NCBI RefSeq assembly: GCF_026319365.1
Contig: NZ_JAPDMS010000007.1
Location: 35,177 to 99,176, forward strand
Direction of reading: 5' to 3'
DNA: 64,000 bases
Origin: Methylophaga sp. OBS1
Lineage (GTDB): Bacteria; Pseudomonadota; Gammaproteobacteria; Nitrosococcales; Methylophagaceae
Shown: positions 25,307 through 34,447 of the stretch, piece by piece
How positions within the stretch are numbered: position 1 is the first letter of the stretch
How the letters are laid out: every line of letters starts with the position of its first letter
Notes under the pieces: model-generated
The model's database searches: none
The model's input: the letters and a program-made list of their open reading frames with translations, nothing else
Told to the model about the DNA's origin: nothing
Translations under genes and position numbers: made by a program

Positions 25307-28164
25307 GAGTAGAAAGATTCAACCCTGATAAAGACTACGGGACACCGGCGCGTTTATCGGAAACGCTGGTCTCAGTACAGATAGATGGTATCGAAATTAC
25401 GGTACCTGAAGGCACGTCGGTGATGCGTGCAGCGGCACTCGCGGATATCAATATCCCCAAGCTCTGTGCCACCGACAGTCTGGAATCTTTCGGTTCCTGC
25501 CGTCTGTGTGCGGTGCAGATTGAGGGGCACCGGGGTTATCCGGCTTCCTGTACCACCACCGTTTACGATGGCATGAAAGTGACCACTCAGAACCAAAAAC
25601 TGGGCAAATTGCGACGTAACGTGATGGAGCTTTATATCTCCGACCATCCGCTGGACTGTCTGACTTGTCCGGCCAATGGCAACTGCGAACTGCAGGATAT
25701 GGCCGGCGATGTCGGTCTGCGGGAAGTGCGCTACGGCTACAGTGGCGAAAATCATCTGGATAGTGAAAAAGACGAGTCCAATCCGTATTTCAGTTTCGAT
25801 CCGAGCAAATGTATTGTCTGCTCACGCTGCGTGCGTGCCTGTGAGGAAACACAGGGCACATTTGCCCTGACCATTGACGGCCGGGGCTTTGACTCCAAGG
25901 TCGCTGCCGGACAGAACCAGGACTTTATGGATTCCGAATGTGTTTCCTGCGGCGCCTGTGTTCAGGCCTGCCCAACCTCGACGTTGATGGAAAAGAGCAT
26001 CATCGACATGGGCCAGCCTGAACACAGTGTGGTCACGACCTGTGCCTACTGCGGTGTGGGCTGCTCGTTCAAAGCCGAAATGAAAGGCGATAAAGTGGTG
26101 CGCATGGTGCCGTACAAAGGTGGTGATGCCAATCATGGTCACTCCTGCGTTAAAGGCCGTTTTGCCTTCGGCTACGCGACCCATAAGGATCGTATCAAAT
26201 CGCCGATGATTCGTAATGCCATCAATGAGCCCTGGCAGGAGGTGAGTTGGGACGAAGCTTATGCCTTTGCTGCCGAGAAATTGAAAGGCATTCAGGCCAA
26301 ATACGGCCGTGACAGTGTCGGCGGTATTACCTCGTCACGCTGCACCAACGAAGAAGCCTATCTGGTGCAGAAGCTGGTGCGTACGGCTTTTGGTAACAAC
26401 AACACCGATACCTGCGCCCGGGTCTGTCACTCGCCAACCGGCTATGGCCTGAAAGTCACCATGGGCGAGTCAGCCGGTACCCAGAACTTTGATTCGGTGA
26501 TGAAATCCGATGTGATCATGGTGATTGGGGCTAATCCAACTGATGCCCACCCGGTATTCGGCTCGATGATGCGTCGCCGTCTGCGTGAGGGCGCACAGCT
26601 GATCGTGGCTGATCCGCGCCATATCGATCTGTTGAAAACACCGCACCTGAAAAATGCACAGCACCTGGCGCTGAAACCAGGTACCAATGTAGCGTTGATC
26701 AACGCCATGGCTCATGTGGTAGTGACAGAAGGGCTGGAAGACAAAGCCTTTGTTGATAAACGCTGTGATAAGGATAGTTACAACGCCTGGCGTGAGTTTA
26801 TTAAGCAGGATCGTCATTCACCGGAAGCTGTGGAAGCGGTGACCGGTGTTCCTGCTGCTGCGGTACGTGAAGCGGCGCTGACCTATGCCAACGCCGAAAA
26901 CGGTTCCATTTACTATGGCCTGGGTGTTACCGAACACAGCCAGGGCTCGACCATGGTGATGGGCATTGCCAACCTTGCGATGGCGACCGGTAACATCGGC
27001 CGCGAAGGCGTCGGTGTGAATCCGTTGCGTGGGCAGAACAATGTGCAGGGTTCCTGCGATATGGGTTCCTTCCCGCATGAACTGCCGGGTTATCAGCATG
27101 TCTCCAATGCCGAAGCCCGCGCCCATTTCGAAAAAGTCTGGGGCGTGCCGATTGATGATGAACCGGGGCTGCGGATTCCCAATATGTTTGACTCAGCCAT
27201 TGCCGGTACTTTCAAAGCTCTCTACGTGCAGGGTGAAGATATCGCCCAGTCGGATCCGGGCACACAGCATGTGGAAACAGCACTGCGCTCATTGGAATGT
27301 CTGATTGTGCAGGACCTGTTCCTGAACGAAACGGCCAAGTTCGCCCATGTCTTGCTGCCAGGGTCCTCTTTCCTGGAGAAAAACGGCACCTTCACCAATG
27401 CTGAACGCCGTATTAACCGGGTGCGCAAGGTGATGCCTGCTGTGGCGGGTAAGGAAGACTGGGAAATCACGATGGATTTGTCCAATGCACTGGGTTACCC
27501 AATGCACTATAATCATCCTTCGGAAATTATGGATGAAATCGCCAGCCTGACGCCGACCTTTACCGGTGTCAATTATCAGCGTCTGGATGAACTCGGCAGT
27601 ATCCAATGGCCCTGTAATGAAGAAAACCCGGTCGGTATGCCCACCATGCACGTGGATGACTTCCCGATTGGCAAGGGTCGTTTCAGTGTCACCGAGTATG
27701 TGGCGACCGATGAACGAACTAACAGTCGATTCCCGCTGTTGCTGACCACCGGTAGGATTCTGTCGCAGTATAATGTCGGGGCGCAGACACGCCGAACCGA
27801 CAACCAGGTCTGGCATGATGAGGACCGACTGGATCTACATCCGCATGATGCAGAAGTCCGCGGTATCAAAGAAGATGACTGGGTAGGCATTACCAGCCGT
27901 GCCGGTCAAACTGTACTGCGGGCCAGGATTACGGATAAAGTGTTGCCAGGTGTTGTCTATACCACTTTCCATCATCCAGGCAGTGGGGCCAATGTCATCA
28001 CTACCGACAGCTCGGACTGGGCGACTAACTGTCCTGAATACAAGGTCACCGCGGTGCAGGTCGAGCGTGTCAGCCAGCCCTCGGAGTGGCAGCAGAACTT
28101 CAAATCATTTGAGGAATTGCAGCTCAAACTGTTGCACGGTGATGAGCACAAAACACACGTATAA
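25303..28164 (+). CDS. fdsA: NAD-dependent formate dehydrogenase, alpha (catalytic) subunit
   Basis: 953-residue molybdopterin bis-MGD oxidoreductase. Order: 2Fe-2S ferredoxin domain (about 22-100), His/Cys cluster (HPLDCLTCPANGNCELQ), two 4Fe-4S sites (CIVCSRCVRACEE and CVSCGACVQACPT), 4Fe-4S site at the start of the molybdenum domain (CAYCGVGCSF), then the catalytic domain. The molybdenum ligand is Cys375, followed by His376, in CARVCHSPT; no selenocysteine is used. Maturation needs FdhD, encoded next. Confidence 0.96.
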   Translation: MRVERFNPDKDYGTPARLSETLVSVQIDGIEITVPEGTSVMRAAALADINIPKLCATDSLESFGSCRLCAVQIEGHRGYPASCTTTVYDGMKVTTQNQKLGKLRRNVMELYISDHPLDCLTCPANGNCELQDMAGDVGLREVRYGYSGENHLDSEKDESNPYFSFDPSKCIVCSRCVRACEETQGTFALTIDGRGFDSKVAAGQNQDFMDSECVSCGACVQACPTSTLMEKSIIDMGQPEHSVVTTCAYCGVGCSFKAEMKGDKVVRMVPYKGGDANHGHSCVKGRFAFGYATHKDRIKSPMIRNAINEPWQEVSWDEAYAFAAEKLKGIQAKYGRDSVGGITSSRCTNEEAYLVQKLVRTAFGNNNTDTCARVCHSPTGYGLKVTMGESAGTQNFDSVMKSDVIMVIGANPTDAHPVFGSMMRRRLREGAQLIVADPRHIDLLKTPHLKNAQHLALKPGTNVALINAMAHVVVTEGLEDKAFVDKRCDKDSYNAWREFIKQDRHSPEAVEAVTGVPAAAVREAALTYANAENGSIYYGLGVTEHSQGSTMVMGIANLAMATGNIGREGVGVNPLRGQNNVQGSCDMGSFPHELPGYQHVSNAEARAHFEKVWGVPIDDEPGLRIPNMFDSAIAGTFKALYVQGEDIAQSDPGTQHVETALRSLECLIVQDLFLNETAKFAHVLLPGSSFLEKNGTFTNAERRINRVRKVMPAVAGKEDWEITMDLSNALGYPMHYNHPSEIMDEIASLTPTFTGVNYQRLDELGSIQWPCNEENPVGMPTMHVDDFPIGKGRFSVTEYVATDERTNSRFPLLLTTGRILSQYNVGAQTRRTDNQVWHDEDRLDLHPHDAEVRGIKEDDWVGITSRAGQTVLRARITDKVLPGVVYTTFHHPGSGANVITTDSSDWATNCPEYKVTAVQVERVSQPSEWQQNFKSFEELQLKLLHGDEHKTHV

Positions 28165-28178
28165 ACAGGTATCAATAG

Positions 28179-29009
28179 ATGCAGATTAAAGACGAAAACG
28201 CCATCAATCTCGCAGTTGCGGTTCATGAAGATGAACGTGCGACTCGCTGGACGCACGACGATATTGCCGTCGAAGTGCCGGTGGCGCTGGTCTATAACTA
28301 CATCTCGCATGCGGTGATGATGGCCACGCCCAATGATTTACAGGATTTCGCCCTGGGTTTCAGCCTTACCGAAGACATTATTGCTGACGCCGAGGAAGTC
28401 AGTCATATCCATGTGCAATCCGGCAAAAACGGCATCACTGTGCGGCTTCAGATCAGCGATGAGCGCTTTGAAGCCCTGCGTGAACGCCGCCGGAATATGG
28501 TGGGCCGAACCGGCTGCGGGTTGTGTGGCGTGGAAAGTCTGAAACAGGCCATCAGATCCATTGAGCCGGTTCAAAGTGTCGCGGTCAGCGATGAAGCCAT
28601 TCAGAAAGCCCTGTCCGAAGTGAATCAGCACCAGCCATTACAGCAGGCAACAGGGGCAACCCATGCCGCGGCATGGTGCGATCTTGATGGAAATATTCTT
28701 TTGGTCAGGGAAGATGTCGGTCGTCATAACGCTCTGGACAAACTGATTGGTGCCTTTACCAAAACTGACTATGCGCGAGATGACGGCTTTGTTCTGGTGA
28801 CCAGCCGCGCCAGTTATGAAATGGTTCAGAAAAGCGCCAGTGCCGGTTTCGGTTGCCTGGTGGCCGTTTCAGCACCAACGTCACTGGCTGTGGAACAGGC
28901 GCAGGAAGTCGGTATGAAGCTGGTGGGGTTTGCCCGCGATGGCCGCCATATTGTTTATCACGATCCAGATAGTCAGGATCAACATGAGAAAGCCCGCCGG
29001 GCAGTCTGA
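28179..29009 (+). CDS. fdhD: Formate dehydrogenase sulfurtransferase FdhD
   Basis: 276 residues. Transfers sulfur from IscS-type desulfurase to the molybdenum cofactor of formate dehydrogenase, required for activity (called FdsC in fds operons). The reactive cysteines are Cys113 and Cys116 in GRTGCGLCGVES. Other family segments are REDVGRHNALDKLIG and TSRASYEMVQKSASAG. Encoded 14 bases after fdsA. Confidence 0.95.
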   Translation: MQIKDENAINLAVAVHEDERATRWTHDDIAVEVPVALVYNYISHAVMMATPNDLQDFALGFSLTEDIIADAEEVSHIHVQSGKNGITVRLQISDERFEALRERRRNMVGRTGCGLCGVESLKQAIRSIEPVQSVAVSDEAIQKALSEVNQHQPLQQATGATHAAAWCDLDGNILLVREDVGRHNALDKLIGAFTKTDYARDDGFVLVTSRASYEMVQKSASAGFGCLVAVSAPTSLAVEQAQEVGMKLVGFARDGRHIVYHDPDSQDQHEKARRAV

Positions 29010-29021
29010 GGAATTACCGGA

Positions 29022-29276
29022 ATGAGTCACAACCAATTGGATACCCTGATCCGCATGATCAATCAGATCGCGGCGAATAATGGTGCTTATCCTGATGAGG
29101 AGGCTGCCGAGCGTGTAGCTAGCCATATCCAACGCTTCTGGGCTCGAAGTATGAAAACAATGATTATCGAATATCGACAGTCTGATGGTGAAGCGCTGAG
29201 TCCCATCGCCAGTGAGGCGGTTAATATTCTGGATCGCGCGGCAGCTGAAAAACAGCAGGCGGCAACAAGCGCTTGA
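29022..29276 (+). CDS. fdsD: Formate dehydrogenase delta subunit
   Basis: 84-residue FdsD-type subunit. It matches the family in length and in segments MINQIAANNGAYPDEEAAERVASHIQRFWARSM (split over about 11-44). FdsD stabilises the oligomer or helps cofactor insertion. Last gene of the operon, 12 bases after fdhD. Confidence 0.88.
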   Translation: MSHNQLDTLIRMINQIAANNGAYPDEEAAERVASHIQRFWARSMKTMIIEYRQSDGEALSPIASEAVNILDRAAAEKQQAATSA

Positions 29277-29453
29277 ACCCAGCAATACGGTTGGCAAGAA
29301 GCGAACCAATGAGTTCGTCCTTTGCGTTCAGGGTGACTGACCTTTTCCCTCTTCGGTATAAGCAGGGGAGGCTGTTTTTGAACTGGTCCAGAATCAGGAG
29401 ACTGGTTGAAACCGGCTGTGAGCAGGAACTAAAGCCAGTTGCTTGAACCGAGA

Positions 29454-29488
29454 GTCAGGACGGTTAACCCGGTTGATATCGTCCTGAC
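29454..29488. repeat. Intergenic inverted repeat after fdsD
   Basis: GTCAGGACG (29454-29462) with its perfect complement CGTCCTGAC (29480-29488), 17-base loop. No T-run follows on either strand. It could be a weak terminator for the formate dehydrogenase operon or a 3' stabilising stem. The rest of 29277-29555 shows nothing recognisable. Confidence 0.4.
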
Positions 29489-29555
29489 AAAATCAGTACT
29501 AATACACTGTATTGTTTTCGACTTTCAACGCGTAGCTATATTTTAATGACATGAC

Positions 29556-29939
29556 TTAGTCGATGGGCGTCGGTTGCCGGGCGTCATTGATATGAACATA
29601 CACAATTTCTGCTTTGGCCACGGGCAGGATGATTTCTTCACCGGCCTGTCTGCGTTCTACATACACATCAATACTGATGCTGACCGAACTGGTGCCGACA
29701 CTGATAACATCGGCATAAATACTAACAATATCACTGACGAGCACCGGAGCGATAAAACGGAAATCTTTGACCGCCACGGTAACTACACGCCCTGATGCGC
29801 GTCGGCTGGCGACAATGCCACCGGCAATATCGCACTGTGACATCAGCCAACCACCGAAAATATCACCGGCTATATTGACGTCATTGGGCCGTGCCATAAT
29901 TCTGAGAATCGCATGTTCATCTGGCAACTTGTGACTCAT
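29556..29939 (-). CDS. yciA: Acyl-CoA thioesterase, YciA type
   Basis: 127-residue hotdog-fold thioesterase. Family segments are RIMARPNDVNIAGDIFGGWLMSQCD (split over about 13-37), with the catalytic Asp26, then the FIAPVLVSDIVSIYA region. It hydrolyses a broad set of acyl-CoAs in the cytosol. Single-gene transcript; the stop faces the formate dehydrogenase operon. Confidence 0.92.
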   Translation of the reverse strand: MSHKLPDEHAILRIMARPNDVNIAGDIFGGWLMSQCDIAGGIVASRRASGRVVTVAVKDFRFIAPVLVSDIVSIYADVISVGTSSVSISIDVYVERRQAGEEIILPVAKAEIVYVHINDARQPTPID

Positions 29940-30144
29940 TCAAACTCCTTATCGTGGATGTGCCCATATCTGCAGGTCAGACTCATTAGGACCATGTTAT
30001 TCTAGTTGGAAAAATATAATAAGCACCAAAAATGCAGCAGTCAGGCAGTGACGCTCAGTGACTGGAAAATTTGCGTTGGCTTGGTGATAATCAGCCTGAA
30101 CTGTTGTCCTGTTCAGGAAAGCAATAACTTTTGAGAGGAAAACA

Positions 30145-31896
30145 ATGCGGATAAGGCAGATTCTGGGGGCTTTGACCTGCGCCGTGCTGATCCCGGCCTG
30201 TTCGGTGGAAACAGAGGTAGAGTGGCCATTATTTGGGGGTAACGAGCTACACCAGCGCCACAGTCCGCTAACCCAGATTAACCCTGACAACGTTGCAGAA
30301 CTTGAACCAGCCTGGGAGTTTAACAGTGGTATTGAAGCCACCTTCCAGGCGACCCCCATTGTTAAAAACGGTGTCATGTATGTCTCCCTGCCTTTTAATG
30401 ATGTGGTTGCTCTGGATGCAACCAGTGGAGAGCGTTTGTGGCGTTACCAGCATGACTGGGATGAAACCCGCAAAATGTGCTGTGGTCCAGCCAATCGTGG
30501 TGTGGCTGTATCTCAGGGCCGTGTATTTATGGGCACAGTGGATGGACGTCTGATTGCGCTGGATGCACGAACCGGCAACAAACTCTGGGATCAGGATGTC
30601 ACCAAGGGCAAGAGTGGCATTCGTGAAGATGTCTCTCTTCTCGAGGGCGATACCGAGGGTGAAGTTTCCGGGACCTCTGGTGCAGGCCTCAACATGGCGC
30701 CCATGGTGTACAAAGGCAAAGTTATTATAGGTATCACCGGTGTCGGCTATGGCCTGCACCTGGATTCACCGGATCCGAATGCGCCTCTGGGCGCCGTGGT
30801 GGGAATTGCCGGTAAATACGGCCGCCGTGGTTTTATGGCAGCTTATGATGCTGAAACCGGTGAACAGCAGTGGCAATTCGATACCATTCCGGAGCAGGGC
30901 TGGGAAGGGGACTTTGTTCAGGCCACGCCGGATGGTGAAAAACTGCCCAGAGATATCGAATCCGAAAAAGCCAGTGCTGATCAATATGCCGATGCCTGGC
31001 GTTATGGTGGTGGCTCCGCCTGGAGTACACCGGCCATCGACCATGAGACTGATACCCTGTACTTCGGGACCGGCAATCCATCGCCACAGATGGAAGGGTC
31101 ATCTCGACCCGGTGATAATCTGTATACATCCTCTCTGGTCGCTTTGGATGCGACCACCGGTGAACTGAAATGGTATTTCCAGCAGGTACCGCATGATATG
31201 TGGGGTTATGATGTCGCCAGTCCACCAGTGTTGTTTGATGTGCAACGTGATGGTCAGTCGATTCCGGCTGTCGGTCAGGCTGGCAAAACCGGCTGGTTTT
31301 ATGTGCTGAACCGCCATAGCGGCGAACTCATATTCAAAAGTGAAGCCTACGTGCCTCAGCAGAACATGTTCCAGTCTCCGTCCAGAGAGGGGACTGTGAT
31401 TTATCCTGGCGTGCTGGGTGGCTCTAACTGGTCCCCGGTATCGCTGGATCCTGAACGCCGTCTGGTGTTTATTGCCGGTATTCACTGGCCGGTCACCTAC
31501 AGCCTGCACCAATTGGAGGGCAAAGATGGGGAAGCCGGTGTGCAATATTCTTCCATGTCACCCGTCAACACCGATGAGCGTTATGGTTTGCTCAGTGCTA
31601 TCGATATTGATACCGGAGAACTGGTCTGGCAGCATAAAACACCCGAACCGTTGTTGGGCGGCGTGCTCAGCACCGCCAGCGGACTGGTTTTCAGTGGTGA
31701 AGGTAACGGCCAATTGTTTGCGCTGAATGCTGAAACCGGTGAAAAACTATGGTCCGGAGCCACAGAAGCTGGCGTGAATGCGCCCCCTATCAGTTATCAG
31801 ATTGGTGGCAAGCAGTATATTGCGGCTGTAGCTGGTGGAAACAAACTGTTCGGTTTTAAAGGGGGCGATGCCCTGAAAGTATGGGCTTTGCCCTAA
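30145..31896 (+). CDS. Lipoprotein PQQ-dependent dehydrogenase
   Basis: 583-residue eight-bladed beta-propeller of the quinoprotein dehydrogenase family. The leader has lipobox IPAC, with Cys19, so it is probably anchored in the outer membrane or periplasmic leaflet. The vicinal disulfide characteristic of PQQ enzymes is Cys112-Cys113 (MCCGPANRG). Tryptophan-docking blades with ALDATSGERLW, ALDARTGNKLW and AIDIDTGELVW repeats are clear. The catalytic-Asp position, usually WDxD, reads W353-G-Y-D356. There is no CxxCH, so no haem domain. Substrate unknown; MxaF/XoxF methanol dehydrogenases look different. Shine-Dalgarno GAGAGGA precedes the ATG. Confidence 0.85.
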   Translation: MRIRQILGALTCAVLIPACSVETEVEWPLFGGNELHQRHSPLTQINPDNVAELEPAWEFNSGIEATFQATPIVKNGVMYVSLPFNDVVALDATSGERLWRYQHDWDETRKMCCGPANRGVAVSQGRVFMGTVDGRLIALDARTGNKLWDQDVTKGKSGIREDVSLLEGDTEGEVSGTSGAGLNMAPMVYKGKVIIGITGVGYGLHLDSPDPNAPLGAVVGIAGKYGRRGFMAAYDAETGEQQWQFDTIPEQGWEGDFVQATPDGEKLPRDIESEKASADQYADAWRYGGGSAWSTPAIDHETDTLYFGTGNPSPQMEGSSRPGDNLYTSSLVALDATTGELKWYFQQVPHDMWGYDVASPPVLFDVQRDGQSIPAVGQAGKTGWFYVLNRHSGELIFKSEAYVPQQNMFQSPSREGTVIYPGVLGGSNWSPVSLDPERRLVFIAGIHWPVTYSLHQLEGKDGEAGVQYSSMSPVNTDERYGLLSAIDIDTGELVWQHKTPEPLLGGVLSTASGLVFSGEGNGQLFALNAETGEKLWSGATEAGVNAPPISYQIGGKQYIAAVAGGNKLFGFKGGDALKVWALP

Positions 31897-32123
31897 GCCT
31901 CCCTTTATCAGGGCATTATCGCTGCCAGACTACTGATTGAAAGATAGCGGTAGTGGCAGGCAATGACTTTTCGGTCTGAGCCTGGATTTCTGCTAAACGC
32001 AGGGTGGTTTCTCTGGATGTCGGGTTTTCCCTCCCGCTGGCTTTTGCTTGCGCTGAAAAGGGCTAACGCTTGTCAACGAAGCGATGGGGGCAGTCAAAAG
32101 CTGTTCGGTGTCGGACTGATGTT

Positions 32124-32154
32124 TTGATAGTCATCAGCCTGCTGATACTATCAA
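32124..32154. repeat. Long hairpin between the PQQ dehydrogenase and the 51-residue gene
   Basis: TTGATAGT-C-ATCAGC and GCTGATACTATCAA form 14 pairs with a single bulged C and a 2-base apex. No U-run follows on either side. Possible shared 3' structure for the two convergent transcripts. The remainder of 31897-32214 shows no gene or other clear signal. Confidence 0.45.
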
Positions 32155-32214
32155 TGCTGCCCCGCCATGAAGATCAATACTGCCGGACTGATCGCGTCAG
32201 TTAAGACCAGCCGT

Positions 32215-32370
32215 TTATATCCACATGCGCGCTCGCATGATCAGACAAGCGGCAACACCAAAGCTGACGCCTGATGCGAAAGCAAAGACGTTTTCCAATG
32301 CGAACGGAATAGAGAAACCTGTTCCCAGGTAAATGAAAGGCATGGCATTGTAGATTGGGGTAGGTAACAT
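32215..32370 (-). CDS. 51-residue hydrophobic membrane protein
   Basis: Begins MLPTPIYNAMPFIYLGTG, then a largely hydrophobic remainder (IPFALENVFAFASGVSFG and VAACLIM) ending RARMWI. ATG at 32370 with GGAAG 7 bases upstream. It is too short for homology to be judged by eye, but the MLPTPIY...PFIYL start, one or two hydrophobic segments and a basic C-terminus look like a real small membrane protein. Function unknown. Confidence 0.5.
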   Translation of the reverse strand: MLPTPIYNAMPFIYLGTGFSIPFALENVFAFASGVSFGVAACLIMRARMWI

Positions 32371-32722
32371 AATTCACTTCCTTGTTTATTATGTAAAAAA
32401 TATACCTCATTTTCATAGGCTTGGAAATAGAGCACATACCCAACGGCACGACAGGCTTTAGTGATGTCTGAATTGGCCGATTTGGAACAGAACATGTTTC
32501 AGTCTGATGCCGAAATTCAGTCAGGTTTTTATTGTGATGGTGGGGGGGGGGGTAACGTCCTTGTCAGAACCTCATCGTCCAGGTGACAAGGTTCTTATTC
32601 CTGAAGTCATCATCTTTGATTCGAAGCTTCACTGCCATCCCCATTATGTGGGGAGTGAGGAAGTCTACTGAACAAGGCTGGCTTTATATCGGGCTCTGTA
32701 ACATTCACTTTTGCCACTATGA
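32371..32722. other. Gene-poor spacer with a G11 tract and an inverted repeat
   Basis: No convincing gene. It contains an uninterrupted run of 11 G (32542-32552) and an 8-bp inverted repeat CCTTGTCA (32559-32566) / TGACAAGG (32584-32591). A 65-codon frame at 32583-32780 runs into dbpA antisense and is judged spurious. Confidence 0.5.
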
Positions 32723-34099
32723 TCACAGCAGACTTCGTGCCCTGATAGGGCGTCCTTTCACTTTACCTTTATTCAGATAATTTAAAGCCTGCTTGAATAC
32801 GGCGCTTTCAACGGCGACGTAACTGGATAAGTCAAAGATATCAATTTTACCGATATGCTTAGCGGCCAAACCTGCGTCACCTGTGAGTGCACCCAGAATA
32901 TCTCCAGGCCGGAGCTTGTTTTTTCTACCAGCGTCGATTTGTATCGTCACCATAGACGCTGTCAGCGCAAAGTCATTCTTTGGTTTAAGTGATGAGAGCA
33001 CATCACAGTGACAAGTATGGTCGCGGTATTTTTCAATGGCATGAATCCGGGGTGTCTGCGGCGGTGTCACAATACTCATCGCCAGGCCTGTTTCGCCGGC
33101 GCGACCGGTGCGTCCAATACGATGCACATAGATTTCCGGATCACGGGGTAGTTCGTAATTGATAACCATCTGCAGTGATTTGATATCCAATCCTCGTGCT
33201 GCGACATCAGTAGCTACCAGCACCGGGCAGCTCTGATTAGCAAATCGAACCAGCACCTGGTCACGTTGTCGTTGTTCCAGGTCACCATGCAACGCCAGGG
33301 CAGTAATCCGGTGCTTCTGAAGTAGCAGTGCTACCGCGTCACATTGTTTCTTGGTATGGCAGAACACGACGCAACTTTGAGGCTGGTAGTGTTGAAACAG
33401 GGCGATCAGTGCGTCATCGCGCTGTGATTCGCCGACTTCATAGAAAGTCTGCTCGATCACAGTCGACTGATGCTCGGCGCTGACACGAATGTGGGTAGGA
33501 TTCCGCTGAATCTGCTGACTGATTTGCTGGATACCGTCAGGGTAAGTCGCCGAGAAAAGCAGCGTCTGACGCGATGCCGGTATCTGCGAAATGATGTCTT
33601 TCATTACCTCGGCAAAGCCCATATCCAGCATGCGATCAGCTTCATCCAAAACCAAAGTTTTCAGCCCATCCAGTTTCAGGGTGTTTTTACGCAGGTGGTC
33701 CTGAATGCGCCCTGGCGTACCCACGATGATATGGGCACCATGTTCCAGAGATCCGATTTGGGGTCCGATAGGTTTGCCGCCACACAGCAGCACCAGTTTG
33801 ATATTGGGTATAAAGCGGGCGAGCTTTCTGATCTCTTTACCCACTTGCTCGGCCAGTTCACGGGTAGGACATAAGACCAGGGCCTGAGCACCGAAAAAGC
33901 GCGGATTGATCTGATGCAGGAGTCCGATGCCGAAGGCAGCCGTTTTGCCACTGCCGGTTTTGGCCTGAGCAATGATGTCCTGACCCCGGAGTGTCAGGGG
34001 CAATGTCTGTGTCTGCACTTCAGTCATGGTTTCGTAACCGAGTGATCGCAGTGCATCCAGCTGTGGAACGGACAGGGGCAGAGAAGAGAAGGCAGTCAT
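32723..34099 (-). CDS. dbpA: ATP-dependent RNA helicase DbpA
   Basis: DEAD-box helicase specific for 23S rRNA hairpin 92, acting in 50S assembly. 458 residues. Motifs: Q motif region, AKTGSGKTAAFG (I), PTRELAEQV (Ia), TPGRI (Ib), VLDEADRML (II), SATYP (III), HRIGRTGRAG (VI). The C-terminal RNA-binding domain (about 385-458, from KNKLRPGDILGALTGDAGL) identifies DbpA among DEAD-box proteins. Confidence 0.93.
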   Translation of the reverse strand: MTAFSSLPLSVPQLDALRSLGYETMTEVQTQTLPLTLRGQDIIAQAKTGSGKTAAFGIGLLHQINPRFFGAQALVLCPTRELAEQVGKEIRKLARFIPNIKLVLLCGGKPIGPQIGSLEHGAHIIVGTPGRIQDHLRKNTLKLDGLKTLVLDEADRMLDMGFAEVMKDIISQIPASRQTLLFSATYPDGIQQISQQIQRNPTHIRVSAEHQSTVIEQTFYEVGESQRDDALIALFQHYQPQSCVVFCHTKKQCDAVALLLQKHRITALALHGDLEQRQRDQVLVRFANQSCPVLVATDVAARGLDIKSLQMVINYELPRDPEIYVHRIGRTGRAGETGLAMSIVTPPQTPRIHAIEKYRDHTCHCDVLSSLKPKNDFALTASMVTIQIDAGRKNKLRPGDILGALTGDAGLAAKHIGKIDIFDLSSYVAVESAVFKQALNYLNKGKVKGRPIRARSLL

Positions 34100-34148
34100 A
34101 GATTATCGATATCGTGAGGCGGGGAGATGATTGGCGGAAGCAGAAACA

Positions 34149-34182
34149 AAAAAGCCCTGAAAACAGGTTTTCAGGGCTTTCG
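34149..34182 (-). terminator. Terminator downstream of tRNA-Asn
   Basis: AAAGCCCTGAAAAC pairs with GTTTTCAGGGCTTT. Read leftward the stem is followed by six T (complement of the A-run at 34149-34153), so it ends the tRNA-Asn transcript before dbpA. Confidence 0.85.
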
Positions 34183-34193
34183 GGTATCTTGTT

Positions 34194-34269
34194 TGGCTCC
34201 CCGAGCTGGACTCGAACCAGCGACCCAATGATTAACAGTCATTTGCTCTACCAACTGAGCTATCGGGGA
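34194..34269 (-). tRNA. tRNA-Asn (anticodon GTT)
   Basis: 76-nt cloverleaf on the minus strand with encoded CCA (34194-34196). The acceptor starts TCCCCGA, the D-arm is GCTCAGTTGGTAGAGC, the anticodon loop is CTGTTAA with GTT, and the T-arm contains GGTTCGAGTCC. A terminator follows at 34149-34182. Confidence 0.98.
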
Positions 34270-34447
34270 ACAGAAAGATGCGTATGATAGAGGCTTGAAC
34301 CGGGGGCGTCAAGGATTAGCCCTATTTTTTTCCAATTCATAAAGCCATCAGACAAACAGCCGGCTTAAGTGTTTGATTTTCGGTTTTCAAAGCCGGTAAG
34401 GTTTGACTCAATTGCGCTAAACAAACGATCGATTCAGGAGGTTTTGC

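Noticed and set aside
30145..31896. Methanol dehydrogenase (MxaF or XoxF)
   Set aside because: The N-terminus is a lipoprotein leader, the catalytic motif differs (WGYD), and no mxaG/J/I or xoxG/J neighbours are present.
32583..32780. 65-codon plus-strand frame before dbpA
   Set aside because: No ribosome site, no recognisable protein pattern, and it overlaps the end of dbpA antisense.
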